The notes under the pieces were generated by a model. That model made no database searches and was not told the origin of the DNA. It saw only the letters and a program-made list of their open reading frames with translations. This document shows positions 35,401 to 46,105 of a stretch of DNA of 64,000 nucleotides, in pieces. Position 1 is the first letter of the stretch, and every line of letters begins with the position of its first letter. Source of the DNA: Amaranthus tricolor (lineage: Eukaryota > Streptophyta > Magnoliopsida > Caryophyllales > Amaranthaceae); assembly GCF_026212465.1 (NCBI RefSeq), contig NC_080051.1, positions 24,284,727-24,348,726 on the forward strand, in the 5' to 3' direction. Both the position numbers and the translations under genes were made by a program.

Positions 35401-35675
35401 TTTTTTTATTTAGGTAAAAATTTGTGGCGAGAATAACTTTAAGGAATAAACACTTTAAGGAATAAACGGGCTAACTTTTATTTACTTTTTAATGAAAATA
35501 TTTTGATTGTGAATTAATGGAACAGATTAAGGGGAAGACAGCTAGTGTTGAACATAAGGCAATGCATTGGGCAATCATATTTGTATTTTCCCTACTTGGT
35601 GTGGCAACTACAATATCAGCATTCAGATTAGTCATTCAAAGTGTTAGCTATTATCATTTTTTTGCCGATCAATGA
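26498..35675 (+). CDS. Proline/amino-acid transporter, AAAP family (ProT-like), 8 exons
   Basis: Exons 26498-26600, 27353-27577, 27671-27765, 28426-28615, 33284-33408, 33609-33824, 34349-34579 and 35526-35675 join in frame with GT/AG borders into 444 residues, the normal family length. The product is a plasma-membrane H+-coupled amino-acid symporter, closest in pattern to plant proline transporters. The N-terminus is cytosolic (DPASAHVIGS); then come NCGWILSFSNLMLVPLGW, FIRYRDLMGHVFGKKMYYIT, NNPGMLPEIQSTLRKPAVKN, GVTIVGYWAFGS, ENLKRRFILRALLF and the C-terminal end YYHFFADQ. About ten hydrophobic spans are visible. No frameshift or stop was seen. Intron 4 (28616-33283, 4.7 kb) is mostly a copia element. 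Substrate (proline, betaine or GABA) is inferred only from the family. Confidence 0.9.
28085..28360. repeat. Dispersed repeat, copy 1 of 3 (in transporter intron 3)
   Basis: Bounded by near-repeats of AATTCAACCAAAAG and containing TATTCTAACACGCTCCCTCA and GATTAGAAGTGTGGATG. The same organisation recurs at 35890-36155 and 41655-42125. Class unknown; no coding capacity. Confidence 0.6.
28656..28782 (-). repeat. Copia 3' LTR (about 127 bp)
   Basis: Matches 32647-32768 through AAGTATTACACCATGTATAT, ACAAGCTAAATAT and CAAACTATTATTAACAGAAT. The differences between the two LTRs are numerous for their length, pointing to an old insertion. Confidence 0.75.
28787..32372 (-). pseudogene. Copia pol polyprotein remnant
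   Basis: From high to low coordinates: a gag-protease remnant ending WIFYRGAIDTMTYDSF (about 32010-31960), where the protease D-S/C-G-A motif has lost its Asp; the GAG-pre-integrase block SDYHLWMWHRRLGDPSLTYL (about 31640); integrase pieces SLIHSDVWGP and CPDTPQQNGDVERKN (31450-31150); RT with GVDYSETFS-like text, YVDNMVINGND (canonical YVDD changed to YVDN) and KDLGNLKYFLGIEV (30350-29300); and an RNase H end with GEPYDI followed by a stop near 28787. Frameshifts are many, so the copy is inactive. Confidence 0.82.
32647..32768 (-). repeat. Copia 5' LTR (about 122 bp)
   Basis: Upstream LTR of the minus-strand element, the counterpart of 28656-28782. Unusually short for a copia LTR. Confidence 0.75.
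32912..33170. mobile_element. Stowaway MITE related to the window's mariner element
   Basis: Starts CTCCCTCCAAATTAATTTAA and ends ACTAAATTAGTTCGGAG, flanked by TA on both sides (32910-32911, 33171-33172). Its right 170 bases resemble the right end of the mariner element at 4300-4467 (AAAAATAGAAATGNGACAA and flanking blocks). It ends 113 bases before exon 5 of the transporter. Confidence 0.75.
34701..34956. mobile_element. Stowaway MITE in transporter intron 7
   Basis: TIRs CTCCCTCCTATTCATCTTAA and, at the right end, GGGACACCTAAATTGAATAG plus GAGGCAA; TA on both sides. The left terminus is almost the same as the mariner right terminus at 4467. No coding capacity. Confidence 0.85.
35057..35470. 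mobile_element. MITE-like repeat in transporter intron 7, decayed
   Basis: Shares layout and wording with the MITE at 60318-60706: a CCTTCGTTCTTCAAAGTTGT start, repeated CACTAACTTT blocks, AAAAATTCTATTTTTTTATT, and an end in TTAAGGAATAAACGGG. Ends are degenerate. Confidence 0.55.
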
Positions 35676-37499
35676 TTTGCTCACTCTATATACTTCATAT
35701 ATACACGTGCACTAATTAATAGTATAAGTGTATGAATGCCTTTGGCTGCATTGTTTGACAACAAATACAAGTGACAAATTAAACCAGCTATCTAGCACTT
35801 TTTTAATTGTGTATTTTTTTCTTATTTTTGTAAATATCTTATGTGTAAGAGACGTACGACGGTGTTAAGAAATTAAATTAATTAAAAATTTAACTTGATG
35901 ATAAGGTCACACGATATATTATATATTTTAATACACTCCTTCACACAAGAGCCCTTTTGTGCATGAAGTATGATGCAACATTGACCCTCGTTGCGCTAGA
36001 AGTGTGATGCAGCACAAGACTTCGTTGTGTTAAAAGTGTGATGCAATACAAGATCGTTATATACTTTGTCACGTTGAGTTATAATACCATATTAAAAAAC
36101 CTTCTCAACAAAAAACTAATTTAGCTGATAATTAAAGTCTCAATATATTATATTTTGTAAGTTTAATTTCTAACTGAGACATACTTGATAATCTATAAGT
36201 ATTGAATTGAATTTTATTACAAGGGTGAAATTGAAAACTTCTAACCAAATCCATAATTCTCTAATTTCACATTGTTATAGGCCTCTAAATGAACTCATAA
36301 TTGTGTGATTGTATCAAATCGTTACATAGGCTCAAATGGAACTCATAATTCTCTAATCGGATCAGATCGTTATAGGCCTCAGTTGCGGAAAGCACCGGTA
36401 GTAGTCTGAGGCGTGTTGGAAAAGGTATTGGTTACTAGGTGACACATGCCGAACTATGTTAAGTCTAGGGCTGAACTATATACTCATATGTCGTTTTTTA
36501 TTTACATTAAAGAAAAAGATGATAAATTTTAAAAAGTGGTAATAAATAAAGAGAAAGAATGAATTATGTAGATAAAATTAAAAAAAGAGTAAAAATATAT
36601 AGATGAGATTAAAAAAATGGTAAATCATTATCCAAAATTAAAAATTAAGTGGAACCAACTAAAATAGAAAATATTGCAAATTCAATTATAGAGGGAGAAT
36701 TGAGTTAGAAGATTCATATGGATCTTATTCAATAATTGGAAAAAAAAAATACTTCATTTGGAAATCGTTCATATATAGTGTTTCACAAATCAAAAAAAAT
36801 TAATATTAATTTGAGTTAATTTCAAAATATTATTTTAAAAGGCGTTTATTGTTTGAGAATACTTTACAAGCCCTATTATTTCTAAACTGTTCATTTTTAA
36901 TATTATAATTAAAGTTTAAAATTTTAAATGTGATATTTATTTTTAAACACTCGTTATATATTTACGAGAATTTGAAATGTTCTCATAGTTAAAAGTAAAT
37001 TTATTTTAAGAACTAATTGGACGTCCAATCAAAATATCAAAGTGTTAATTGATAAAGATAAGATAAAATAGTCTTTTTTTTTTTTTTAAATAGTAGGGTA
37101 ATATATGCTGGTCGGGTCAATTTCATGTTGTTTGGGGTCAAAATGATATTGAATTTTTGTATTTATATTATTTTTTATATAATTTAAAATTTCTTTTAAA
37201 GTTTGGTCAAAATTAAATTTAATTATTGATTAAATAAATATCAAATTATTAAATCTGTTTTGAATATTATTCTCTTTATTCGCATGTCATTATACTCCAT
37301 GATGTTATGATTGAACGCTATAATGAAGAGCATGTCTACTTTGTTTGATACTTGACGTATGGGCAATTTGGAAGGGATTGTCTTATTGTTTGGATGAAAC
37401 CTCTACCATAATTTCATTGAACCTGAAAAAAATACTTTCCGTTTATTTAAAAAAAAAATAACAATACTCTCATCTCATAGAATTTAAAAAAAAAAGCTA
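35676..37499. other. Intergenic; one dispersed repeat, otherwise nothing seen
   Basis: Contains repeat copy 2 (35890-36155) and two similar stretches near 36280-36380 (AACTCATAATTCTCTAAT, CGTTATAGGCCTC). No gene-like frame. Confidence 0.4.
35890..36155. repeat. Dispersed repeat, copy 2 of 3
   Basis: Same organisation as 28085-28360, with the internal segment AGAAGTGTGATGCA locally triplicated (near 35965, 35999 and 36031). Confidence 0.55.
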
Positions 37500-37745
37500 G
37501 TTTCGTTTCATTTTAAATGTCTCATTTACTTTTTACATGTTTGTCAATACAAAAGTTGAAGTACTTAATAACGACTCTAATTGTGTCTAGTTAAAAATTA
37601 TAAAAACAAATATTAATAAATATTATATTGAGACGAATCAAACAAATTATATTTGACTATAGATTAAGAATAACATGTAAATTAAAAGCGATTGATAAAT
37701 AGTACTACAAAAGCAAATAAAACATTTAAAAAGAAACAGAAAAAG
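37500..37745. mobile_element. Stowaway-like MITE
   Basis: Left end GTTTCGTTTCATTTTAAATG, right end AACATTTAAAAAGAAACAGA; TA on both sides. The inner sequence is alignable with the MITEs at 34701-34956 and 55642-55896. Confidence 0.7.
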
Positions 37746-38470
37746 TATAAAGTTTGTTAAACGTGCTCTGGTCTTCTAAGTTTGCTATTTTTCATTTTCG
37801 TTCATTATATTATATTTCGTACATATCTCCATGCTTCCATGCTTCTATATATTTCTTTTCGTTTTTAATATTATATACGCCTCTCTCAGAATTAATACAA
37901 ATTCTTATTTTGGAGGCTCTCACAGTTAAAAAATTGTAAAAACGTTAAATTGTCTAATTATTTACGAACATTCACTTTCATATTTAAAATACTTACTTAA
38001 TTCATTGTTTTATATTTAACACATTATTTTAAATGTTAAATTAACAATTCAAATATTAAAATACTCATTTTAATTATTTGTTTCTATAAAAAATCAAGGT
38101 CCCTAATTCTTTACTGAAACAATCAATGAAATAGTATGATAAGGGGTACCTTAGTAGAAGGTACTATGAGTAGTAGAAATACGGGTGAGGCTTGAAATTG
38201 CTATCTAGTTCATACCTTCAAAGTTTCATAAAGCTCTCCAAAATAGGCCGGAGAGGGATCTCCGGTGGGTCCATTCGTGGTGGTAGACTAGTAGTCTCTG
38301 AGATCCTGCAGGGTACACCGTCACCTCGAGAGTGGTCCTGAGGGGGTGCCCCGTGCCCCCAACGCCCAAGTCAGTATAAATGTGTAGCATAAATGTGTTT
38401 AGTTAGAGAGAGAATATATGTCTTTTATTTTGGCCAATAGAATCAAAATCAGTTATTCATAAATAACCCT

Positions 38471-38512
<42 letters not shown>

Positions 38513-40277
38513 GTGCATAAGAGAGACATCCTGTAAGCCTACTGAACTATTATATTTAAACTTAAAGCTTAATAATAAAACATATAAAATAAGAGGCGTA
38601 TATACCTACAATTTTCTATAACCCTTGTCTCTTCATAATAAACTCAAGAAGATAGCTGAGAATGAATAAAATATTGTGGCCGATCTTGCATAGTGGCACC
38701 AATACTCCACGCAATTAATAACCATAGTCAATGATGGAACAACTTTCTAGTTGCAAGTACAAGTCAAATTGTTTAGAACTTTAACAGACGAGTAAACAAA
38801 AGACTTCTTATCTACCCACCTATTATAAAAAACACTATAAATAAGACATCTCTTACGGAGAGATTGTATTCTATAAGAATTTACCTAAAACAATTATTAA
38901 GAATTAATGATTATATTTTTTTGAAAATCAAACGTAATAGTCTGTTTATTTCTTTTTTTATCTTCCATTTACTTTTCTAAAACACATATTTATTTGAGCT
39001 TTAATTATTATATATAACTTGTGGAGAATTCGATTTTTGTCTCATTTAGAGCAAGTATCACCTTTTGCAGGTCAGTATATAAGTTCATTTCTAACCTAAT
39101 TTTTTTCTTATCCTACCGGCCTATAATAAAAAACACTGTAAATGTGTATCATACAAAATGCATATTTAAAAACTATACATCAAAATGTATATAATAAAAT
39201 CTCACATAAATATTATTTTATTTTATTTAAATCTATAAATAATTATATTTAAATTAAAATACTTTAACTAGAAATATAAAAATTGTGGAGTCCATAAAGA
39301 ATATTTTATATTTTAAAAGAAAAACTTTTTGAAATAGTTTAAAATATGAATTGTAATAAAACATTGTGGCCGATTTGTAATTGACTCGAAAATAATCCAA
39401 TCTAAAATTTATCTGCCTGCTTGTTTGAACAGGTGTACTACTAGCCAAGAGTTGAACAAAAAAAAAACTAATTTGAGGGTCCAAGTATGGGCCAAGTTAT
39501 TGTGAAAAATATGGATACGTTGTGGTTTCTGGAAATCAAAACGATAAGCTTTCATTTCCGAATCCATGTTTCAGCTTACAAATTCCGAAGGAAACAAAAG
39601 TCATTCATGCTTGTAGTATCCTTCCGCAACGTTCCGTGTGAATTTAGCGATATAAAATAAAGATATTTCTGTGAGTCACTATTTTACAGATTATTTCAAA
39701 ATAAAAAATGTATAAATTAATAATTTGTATTATTACCCGTCATATATATGAAGTACATGACTACATGTTATAATGAGATCTTCTCATACAAGAATTTGTG
39801 TATAAAAAACTAGTGATCAATTTAGTAATCGTCATTAAATAATGGGAAAAGTAATGAAAATTTTGAGTAGTTTTCATGAGAAATCTCTTCACAAGTTTAA
39901 TAATCATGCTTGTTCTATTTAAGTATTTCATTTTCTTCGGTTTCACAAAATTCATTTCAATGCATTATATTTAAAGATGTTGTATTTGGTGGTAATGAAA
40001 ATTGTGAATAAAAACTTTTTTATGATCTACTTTTCATTACTATGGAAATGACATTATACATTTATTTCATAAAAATTTACACTATAAATTGTTTTCATTA
40101 CCACTAGCCATACGAATTGTATAACTAATTGTTTATTACTTGTGATAATACGAGATACATCTTCATGTACTTGCTTCGCTGACAATGTTCATAGGCGAGA
40201 TCTTTTTGCTCGGTCAACAAGGCGGGGTTCAGGGAAACATGCTCCTGGCCGTGGAGTCTAAGGATTGAAATCCCTTA
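37746..40277. other. Intergenic; microsatellite and one GC-rich island
   Basis: No gene. A GC-rich island at 38240-38375 ends AACGCCCAAGTCAGTA, very similar to GACGCCCAAGTTAGTA at 16782-16797 just left of the CACTA palindrome. A (TA)n tract lies at 38468-38508. A short duplicated phrase (TATAATAAAAAACACT) occurs near 38823 and 39121. Confidence 0.45.
38468..38508. repeat. (TA)n microsatellite
   Basis: About 20 TA units. Confidence 0.95.
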
Positions 40278-40829
40278 CGGCCCGTTTGGTTGATGGTAAT
40301 GAAGTAATGGGAATGAAATGTTGTAATGGCAATAGTAATGAAGGAATGGATATGAGAATTAGTAATGAAGATTCTTTTATTTGGTGTGCATGACTAAAGA
40401 ATGGTAATGAAAGATAATATTCCATTGATTGCATTTAGTTATTAGTAATAAAAAATGGTAATGACTCTTAGTTTCATTATTGTATATTTGTATCTAAAAG
40501 CATTATTGTATCTAAATTATTCTATCTAATGATTCTTTTTTTAATAATAATATTTTTTAGATAATTATATACATTACCTTTTTTTTCTTCATTATTTTTT
40601 TCTTCAGCTCGAAACAACATTACCTTATTTTATTACCACAGTAATACTTCATTACCATTACCGCCTAATACTAGATTGTTTGATGGTAATAAAAATGGCC
40701 CTTTTTGGTAATTTCATTACCTTATTTTATTACCATTCATTACCATTGAAGGCATCCAAACAACCAAATTTTTCATTACTTAATTTTATTACCATTATCG
40801 CCCTTTAATACCATGTACCAAACGGGCCG
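40278..40829. mobile_element. Tourist-like (PIF/Harbinger) MITE, 552 bp
   Basis: TIRs CGGCCCGTTTGGT and ACCAAACGGGCCG are near-perfect inverted repeats, and both sides carry TTA (40275-40277 and 40830-40832), the Harbinger-type 3-bp target duplication. The interior is rich in GGTAATGA/TCATTACC motifs. It ends about 90 bases before the CYP71 pseudogene frame. Confidence 0.88.
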
Positions 40830-40921
40830 TTAAAACTTTAGACACACATTAGCTCAAAGAAATATTATAAATAATTACATTAGCTCAAACACATACACAT
40901 CTCCACTTACTAGACAGGGAC

Positions 40922-43508
40922 TTAAAAATAATATTCTTGTTTATCATACTCATATTGGCCATTCAATCAATACTTTCACCAAGAAAAAAGCTTCCTCCAA
41001 GCCCAAGAAAGCTTCCAATAATAGGAAACCTCCATCAACTACTTGGTGATTTACCCCATATATGTCTTCAAAAATTATCTACACAATATGGCCCTCTTAT
41101 GCTCTTACAATTAGGTTCAATCCCAACTCTATTCATTTCCTCCGCCGACGTAGCCCGAGAAATATTGTTACACCACGACCCTATTTTCTCTAGCAGACCA
41201 CAGTTATATGCCCCCAAAAAGATATCTTATGGGTTTAATAACATCTCATTTGCTCCCTATGGTGAGTATTGGAGAGAAGTTAGAAAAATTACCGTCCTTG
41301 AGCTACTTAGTCCCAGGAGAGTTAACTCGTTTTCGAGCGTCTTTCCAACTCGTCATTGATTCAATCGCTCGATGCGCTTCTGGTATGCTTTGTTATTTTT
41401 ACTCCAATCGATCCCTTTGTTTCGGGGTCTGTTTGACACAATGTTATTGTGGGTTAGATGTTATCTATATAACTAGTTGTCGTTGTATAATTGTAGTTGT
41501 TTGTTAGTTATATAAATTATGAATAATGGTCAATAAAACTAGAGGTTATGATAGTCGTCAGCCTAGGGGTGAAGCTAGGAAATAAAAGTTAAGAGGCCGA
41601 GAAACTATGATTCAATATTAGTAATATATAATTGAAAATTTTACAGTGATCAAACTAGAGTTGTCAAAAAATCAATTCAACCAAAAGTTTAAGCTTAGGG
41701 TTGAGACCCCATAATAATATGTTATACTCACTCTATACCGTAATTTTAGCTATATTTTTCATTTTGGTTATCCCAAAATTTTAGTTACATTTCTTTTTTG
41801 TGATATGAACCCTACCTTCTACCTATCATTAAAATACAATTTCAATCGCTCATTTCATTTTTTTTCTCTCTCATAACCTAAATCATTCATTTTACAATCA
41901 CAAACAAACAAAAATACAATTATTAAAAAAACAACAAAACACTTTTAAATTAGAAGTGTGGATGCAGCAAATGCCCTCATATCTGGTATAAAATATTCCA
42001 CTTAAATTTGAGGTGTGGTTGAGATTCAAGCTTGTGATCTTTTTGTCGGCTTCATGTCAAAGAATCAACTCAACTAAAAGTTTAAGCTGATGATTAAGGT
42101 CTTATGATATATTATATACTCTAACAAATAGATCGTATAAGAATGGACTACAAAAGTAGGTTGCGGAATCTGGCCTCTACCGGCCCTCCATGTAGCCGTT
42201 GAAAATCCAAAAACATGCTACTTAAACTATTACTTTGCCTTATAGTTATTTTTTTAAAAAATAATATTATATCCATATAAATGAGAGACTAAAACAAAAA
42301 ATGTGACAATCTCTAAATATTCCACAATTTTAAAGTAATGGCTAATAACTTAAGATTTTTAATGCAGACAACATGTCAATCTTAATGAATTAATGCTTTC
42401 ACTAGCAAACAATGTGATATGTCGTGTCACGTATGGCAAGAAATTTGATACTACTAATGAAAGGAAGGGCCATGCTGGTGAGAGCAAAACGCACGAGATT
42501 TTAAAGGAAACGCAAAGATTATTAGGAGAGCTTAATGTTGCAGATTTTTATATATCCTTGGTTTGGTTGTCTCCTTAACAAAGTAAATGGATTTGATGCT
42601 AGACTTGAACAGAATTTTAAGGAGTTAGATATGAAGAAGTTATTCAAAAACATCTCGAACATACAACAAGACCCGAAAAAGATCATGAAGATCTTGTCGA
42701 TGTGCTTCTTCGACTTCAAAATGATTCAAATCAAACCATCACTTTGAGTAATAAGCATGTCAAGGGTATTCTTACAGTAAGTTTTAGCTAAATTCGATTC
42801 TAATATCACGATCTAGAAATATTAGAGTTTAAAAATATACGTAATCATGCATGTTTTCATTTGAAAATGCAGGATATGTTTATAGCAGGGTCGGATACAT
42901 CTGCAGCAACACTAGTATGGATAATGACGGAATTAATACAGAATCCATCAATGATGGAAAAAGCCCAAGATGAGGTGAGACAATTTGTCAAAGGAAACAA
43001 AGAGTTGAAAAGAGTGATCTACCTCAACTTGCATATTCAAAAATGGTGATAAAAGAGACATTAAGACTACACCCTCCTGCTCCACTACTACTCCCTAGGG
43101 AAACAACATCTCAATGCACTATTGTTGGAGGCTATGAAATTCCATCAAATACAAGGGTTATTATCAATGCAGAAGCCATTGGAATGGATCCAACTATTTG
43201 GAATGACCCACAAAGGTTCAATCCAGAGAGGTTTTCGGATAGAATTGACTATAAAGCCCATGATTTCGAGTTGATTCCTTTTGGTGCTGGTAAGAGAGGT
43301 TGTCCTGGGGTTAGTTTTGCGGTTTTGTTGGTTTGAGCTAACACTTGCTAATCTCTCGTATTGTTTTGAATGGAGTTTGCCAAAAGGGATGCAAAATCAT
43401 GATATTGATGTGGAAGAAGCTATTGGACTTACTACTCATAAGAAAAATCCTCTTATATTGTGTGCTAATATCCCAAGCCATATTAGCATGGCCCATATAT
43501 TTGTATGA
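40922..43508 (+). pseudogene. Cytochrome P450, CYP71-type, inactivated
   Basis: Three exons (40922-41382, 42368-42776, 42873-43508) spell a CYP71-clade P450: a hydrophobic anchor (IIFLFIILILAIQ), LPPSPRKLPIIGNLHQL, NISFAPYGEYWREVRK, the I-helix [16 protein letters not shown], the K-helix [23 protein letters not shown] and heme loop [11 protein letters not shown]. The family oxidises terpenoids, alkaloids or phenolics at the ER. The frame has no start codon at its expected N-terminus (TTA where ATG is wanted, at 40922) and is shifted near 41333, 42545, 42635, 43010 and 43325. All key motifs survive in one frame or another, so decay is recent to moderate. Exon 2 begins with sequence missing relative to family members. 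Confidence 0.88.
41655..42125. repeat. Dispersed repeat, copy 3 of 3, split by an insertion
   Basis: Both flanks (AATTCAACCAAAAGTTTAAG at about 41672; AACTCAACTAAAAGTTTAAG at about 42067) match copies 1 and 2. About 41735-41945 is extra sequence. It lies in intron 1 of the CYP71 pseudogene. Confidence 0.55.
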
Positions 43509-44235
43509 AGAATTGTGAAGTTTCTCTTAGAATGAAATTAGTCTTGCTTAACAAAAAAAATTTATTCTCATAATTTTATCGTTTCATTATTCTCTAAGTT
43601 TTAAGACCTATTGCATTAATTTGTTTGAGCATATCAATCTTTAAGTACAAGGATAAATGTCCTATTTCACCTATATGAGGTATTGCATATTATTTAACTT
43701 AACAAGTGGTGATAAGCACTTATTTTTTTTTTAATAATAAATGTTTTGAGTATTTTGCATTAGATTAATTTATCATTGAGATATTTCATATGGTAGCACT
43801 GAACTATTTTGAAAAGCTAGTGTTAACACTTTTGTAAATTTTTGTCCACAACGTAGCCTCCTAATTGTATTGTAAATGATTTTGTAGCACTAGTGATGCA
43901 ACAAACGTTTGGTGAACCGTTATATGTTATGAAATGCTCAAATTAAAACCTCTTAGTCAAAAATTGAAAACAATTTTCTTACTCTTATCCCTCTTCTTCC
44001 GTTCAATTCTACCACATGAAATATTCCTTTGTAAAAGGAGGCATACATTTTTTAGTTTCACTTATTATAAGTAATTGCGACAATGTTATTATTATAGTTT
44101 TTGTAATATGTATATTTGTGTTTATATCGTATATATTTTTCATTTTTTTCATATTTAATTGAGTTAATGAAATTTTGTTGCTCATAAGTTAAAAGTGTCT
44201 TTTGAAATATATTGATTATTGATGTCCGACTAGTT

Positions 44236-44505
44236 GACCTTTTAGTGCTCTTAATTCCTTTGTCCTTATCGTTTCCTTTCTATTTAGTTCTTTGTTTTCT
44301 TTTGTAGTGGTTCCTCTTTTTATAGGCCTTAAGTTGTCTTGCACGTGTTTTTCACGTCTCTTTATCTTCCTCAAGCTGGGGGACTCCTTTGGCCGCGCTC
44401 TCCTTTATGGGTATGAGTTGCTGCCGTCTTTCCCTCCCCAGACCCTAACCTTAGTTTTTTTTCTAAGAGCGGAATATACTGGGTAGAATGATGATGATGA
44501 TAGTA
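44236..44505 (+). mobile_element. RTE-type LINE 3' end fragment
   Basis: Only the 3' untranslated end: a T-rich segment, GGCCGCGCTCTCCTTTATGG, then CGTCTTTCCCTCCCCAGACC and a (GAT)n tail at the end. It aligns with the LINE tails at 57745-58267 and, in part, 9979-10152. Confidence 0.75.
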
Positions 44506-45915
44506 AATTTGACTTTAATTTTAAAGCTGAAAACAATTGAAAAATAATTATTATTTTAATTAATCTTTACTATGTTATAATTTTATATTGACGGATATAA
44601 TGTAAATATTTGTGTAGGTGAATCACATTAGACTAATAAAAACATCCACATATATCTGATTTTGACAATAACATTAGAAAGAAATCAATTAATTGAATCA
44701 ACATATGAGTTTGTGAACTAATCATGTAAATTGACAAACAATTAAATATTTGATTTACAAAATTTTATTGATTTACATGAAATATCTCGCATAACTAATA
44801 ATAACTTATATAACTCCTTTTTTTTTTTTAAGAAGTACTCTCTTAGTTTTTTTATTTATCCATCTTATTTAGTAGTAATTTAATGGAAAATTTAATTTTA
44901 AAAATCCCACTTTTTACTTGTTGTCATTTAAGAATCCCACCTTTCGATTATTTTTTAAAAATTCAACCTTTATATTGCGTTTTCTTTTAAAAATCTGACC
45001 TTTTGGTTCTTAATTTGTTTATTGCTGAATTTTACAAGTTCAGTACTTTAAAAGAAAACGCAATATAAAAGTCAGATTTTTAAAAAATAATCAAAAGGTG
45101 AGATTTTTAAAAAACAACGAATAAAAAGTGAAATTTGTAAAATTAAATTTTCCTAATTTAAATTTATTTGTCCACTTTAGTATATTCTACTCTTTCATTT
45201 TGAAAAATACTCTCTCCATCTCTTTATATTCTTCCATTTCAATATGCACTATTGTTTAGAAATTATTGAAGACCAGTCGAAAAGTAATTCTCATGTGTAT
45301 AAGTTGAATATTTAACGAATAGAATTAATTATGGACAAAAGAAATCGCTAGAGACCATTTAAAAGGTTAAAAAGAATACTACTTTGTTCCAATGACATCG
45401 CATCAATTTAAGTGTTTTAAATGTTTACTCGTTGTTATTCTTCCTATTTATCTTTTTTATTTTTTTTATTCACTAATCACTCTTAATCATATTTTATTTT
45501 TAATAGGAAGTTAAAATATGATCAAGTGATTTCATGTTTTATTTGTCTCAATGTAAATATTATTATTATCAACTTTTTATAATTTTTAATATGGACAATT
45601 AGAGATACTAAGAGTTAAATTATTGTTTCAACAAGTATGAAAAAGACAAATAAAATAAGTAGACTGAATAAGAAAGGATATTAAATAAAGAGAAAGATTA
45701 AATTATACAAATAATGTTTACAAAGAATTCAGTTGTGTATACCTGTGAATGAAATTTAAAAGAGGCATATAATTTATTTCCAAATACATAAATAATGTAA
45801 AATAAACGAGATAATCTAAAATACAAATAAACGCAAATTGAAAGCGACAAATAACTAAATCTTGATTATGATAAGATAATTCGATAATGATCACCCTTAT
45901 CTCAAACCCTAGCCC
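44506..45915. other. Intergenic; one foldback MITE, otherwise nothing seen
   Basis: AT-rich DNA. Apart from the element at 44885-45153, only decayed MITE-like text (near 45185-45240 and 45385-45690) without clear ends. Confidence 0.4.
44885..45153. mobile_element. Foldback MITE, MULE-type, 269 bp
   Basis: Almost the whole element is an inverted repeat: GGAAAATTTAATTTTAAAAA at left, its complement ending AAATTAAATTTTCC at right, with arms running to the central TTTAAAA. Flanks TAATTTAAT and TAATTTAAA form an 8-9 bp target duplication with one mismatch, as in Mutator-like elements. Confidence 0.75.
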
Positions 45916-45922
45916 TATAAAA
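45916..45922 (+). promoter_or_regulatory. Putative TATA box of the STR11-like gene
   Basis: TATAAAA lies 184 bases upstream of the ATG at 46106. Only motif and position support it. Confidence 0.4.
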
Positions 45923-46105
45923 CATTCCGCAGTCCGGATGACATAATTCTAATTTTTCCATTAGTAAAAGAAAATAGAGTATTAATGACAATTAGACCTT
46001 AACCTTAAAAAAAAAAAAGGTAAAAACCATAGGAGGGTCAAAGAAAGGATATTTCCCATCTAGGAATTCTTGGTTGAACACCCCTTGAAAATATTTTCCA
46101 CTATA

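Noticed and set aside
39950..40115. A second small Tourist-like MITE with GGTAATGA/TCATTACC ends
   Set aside because: The ends are only vaguely complementary and no target duplication is evident.
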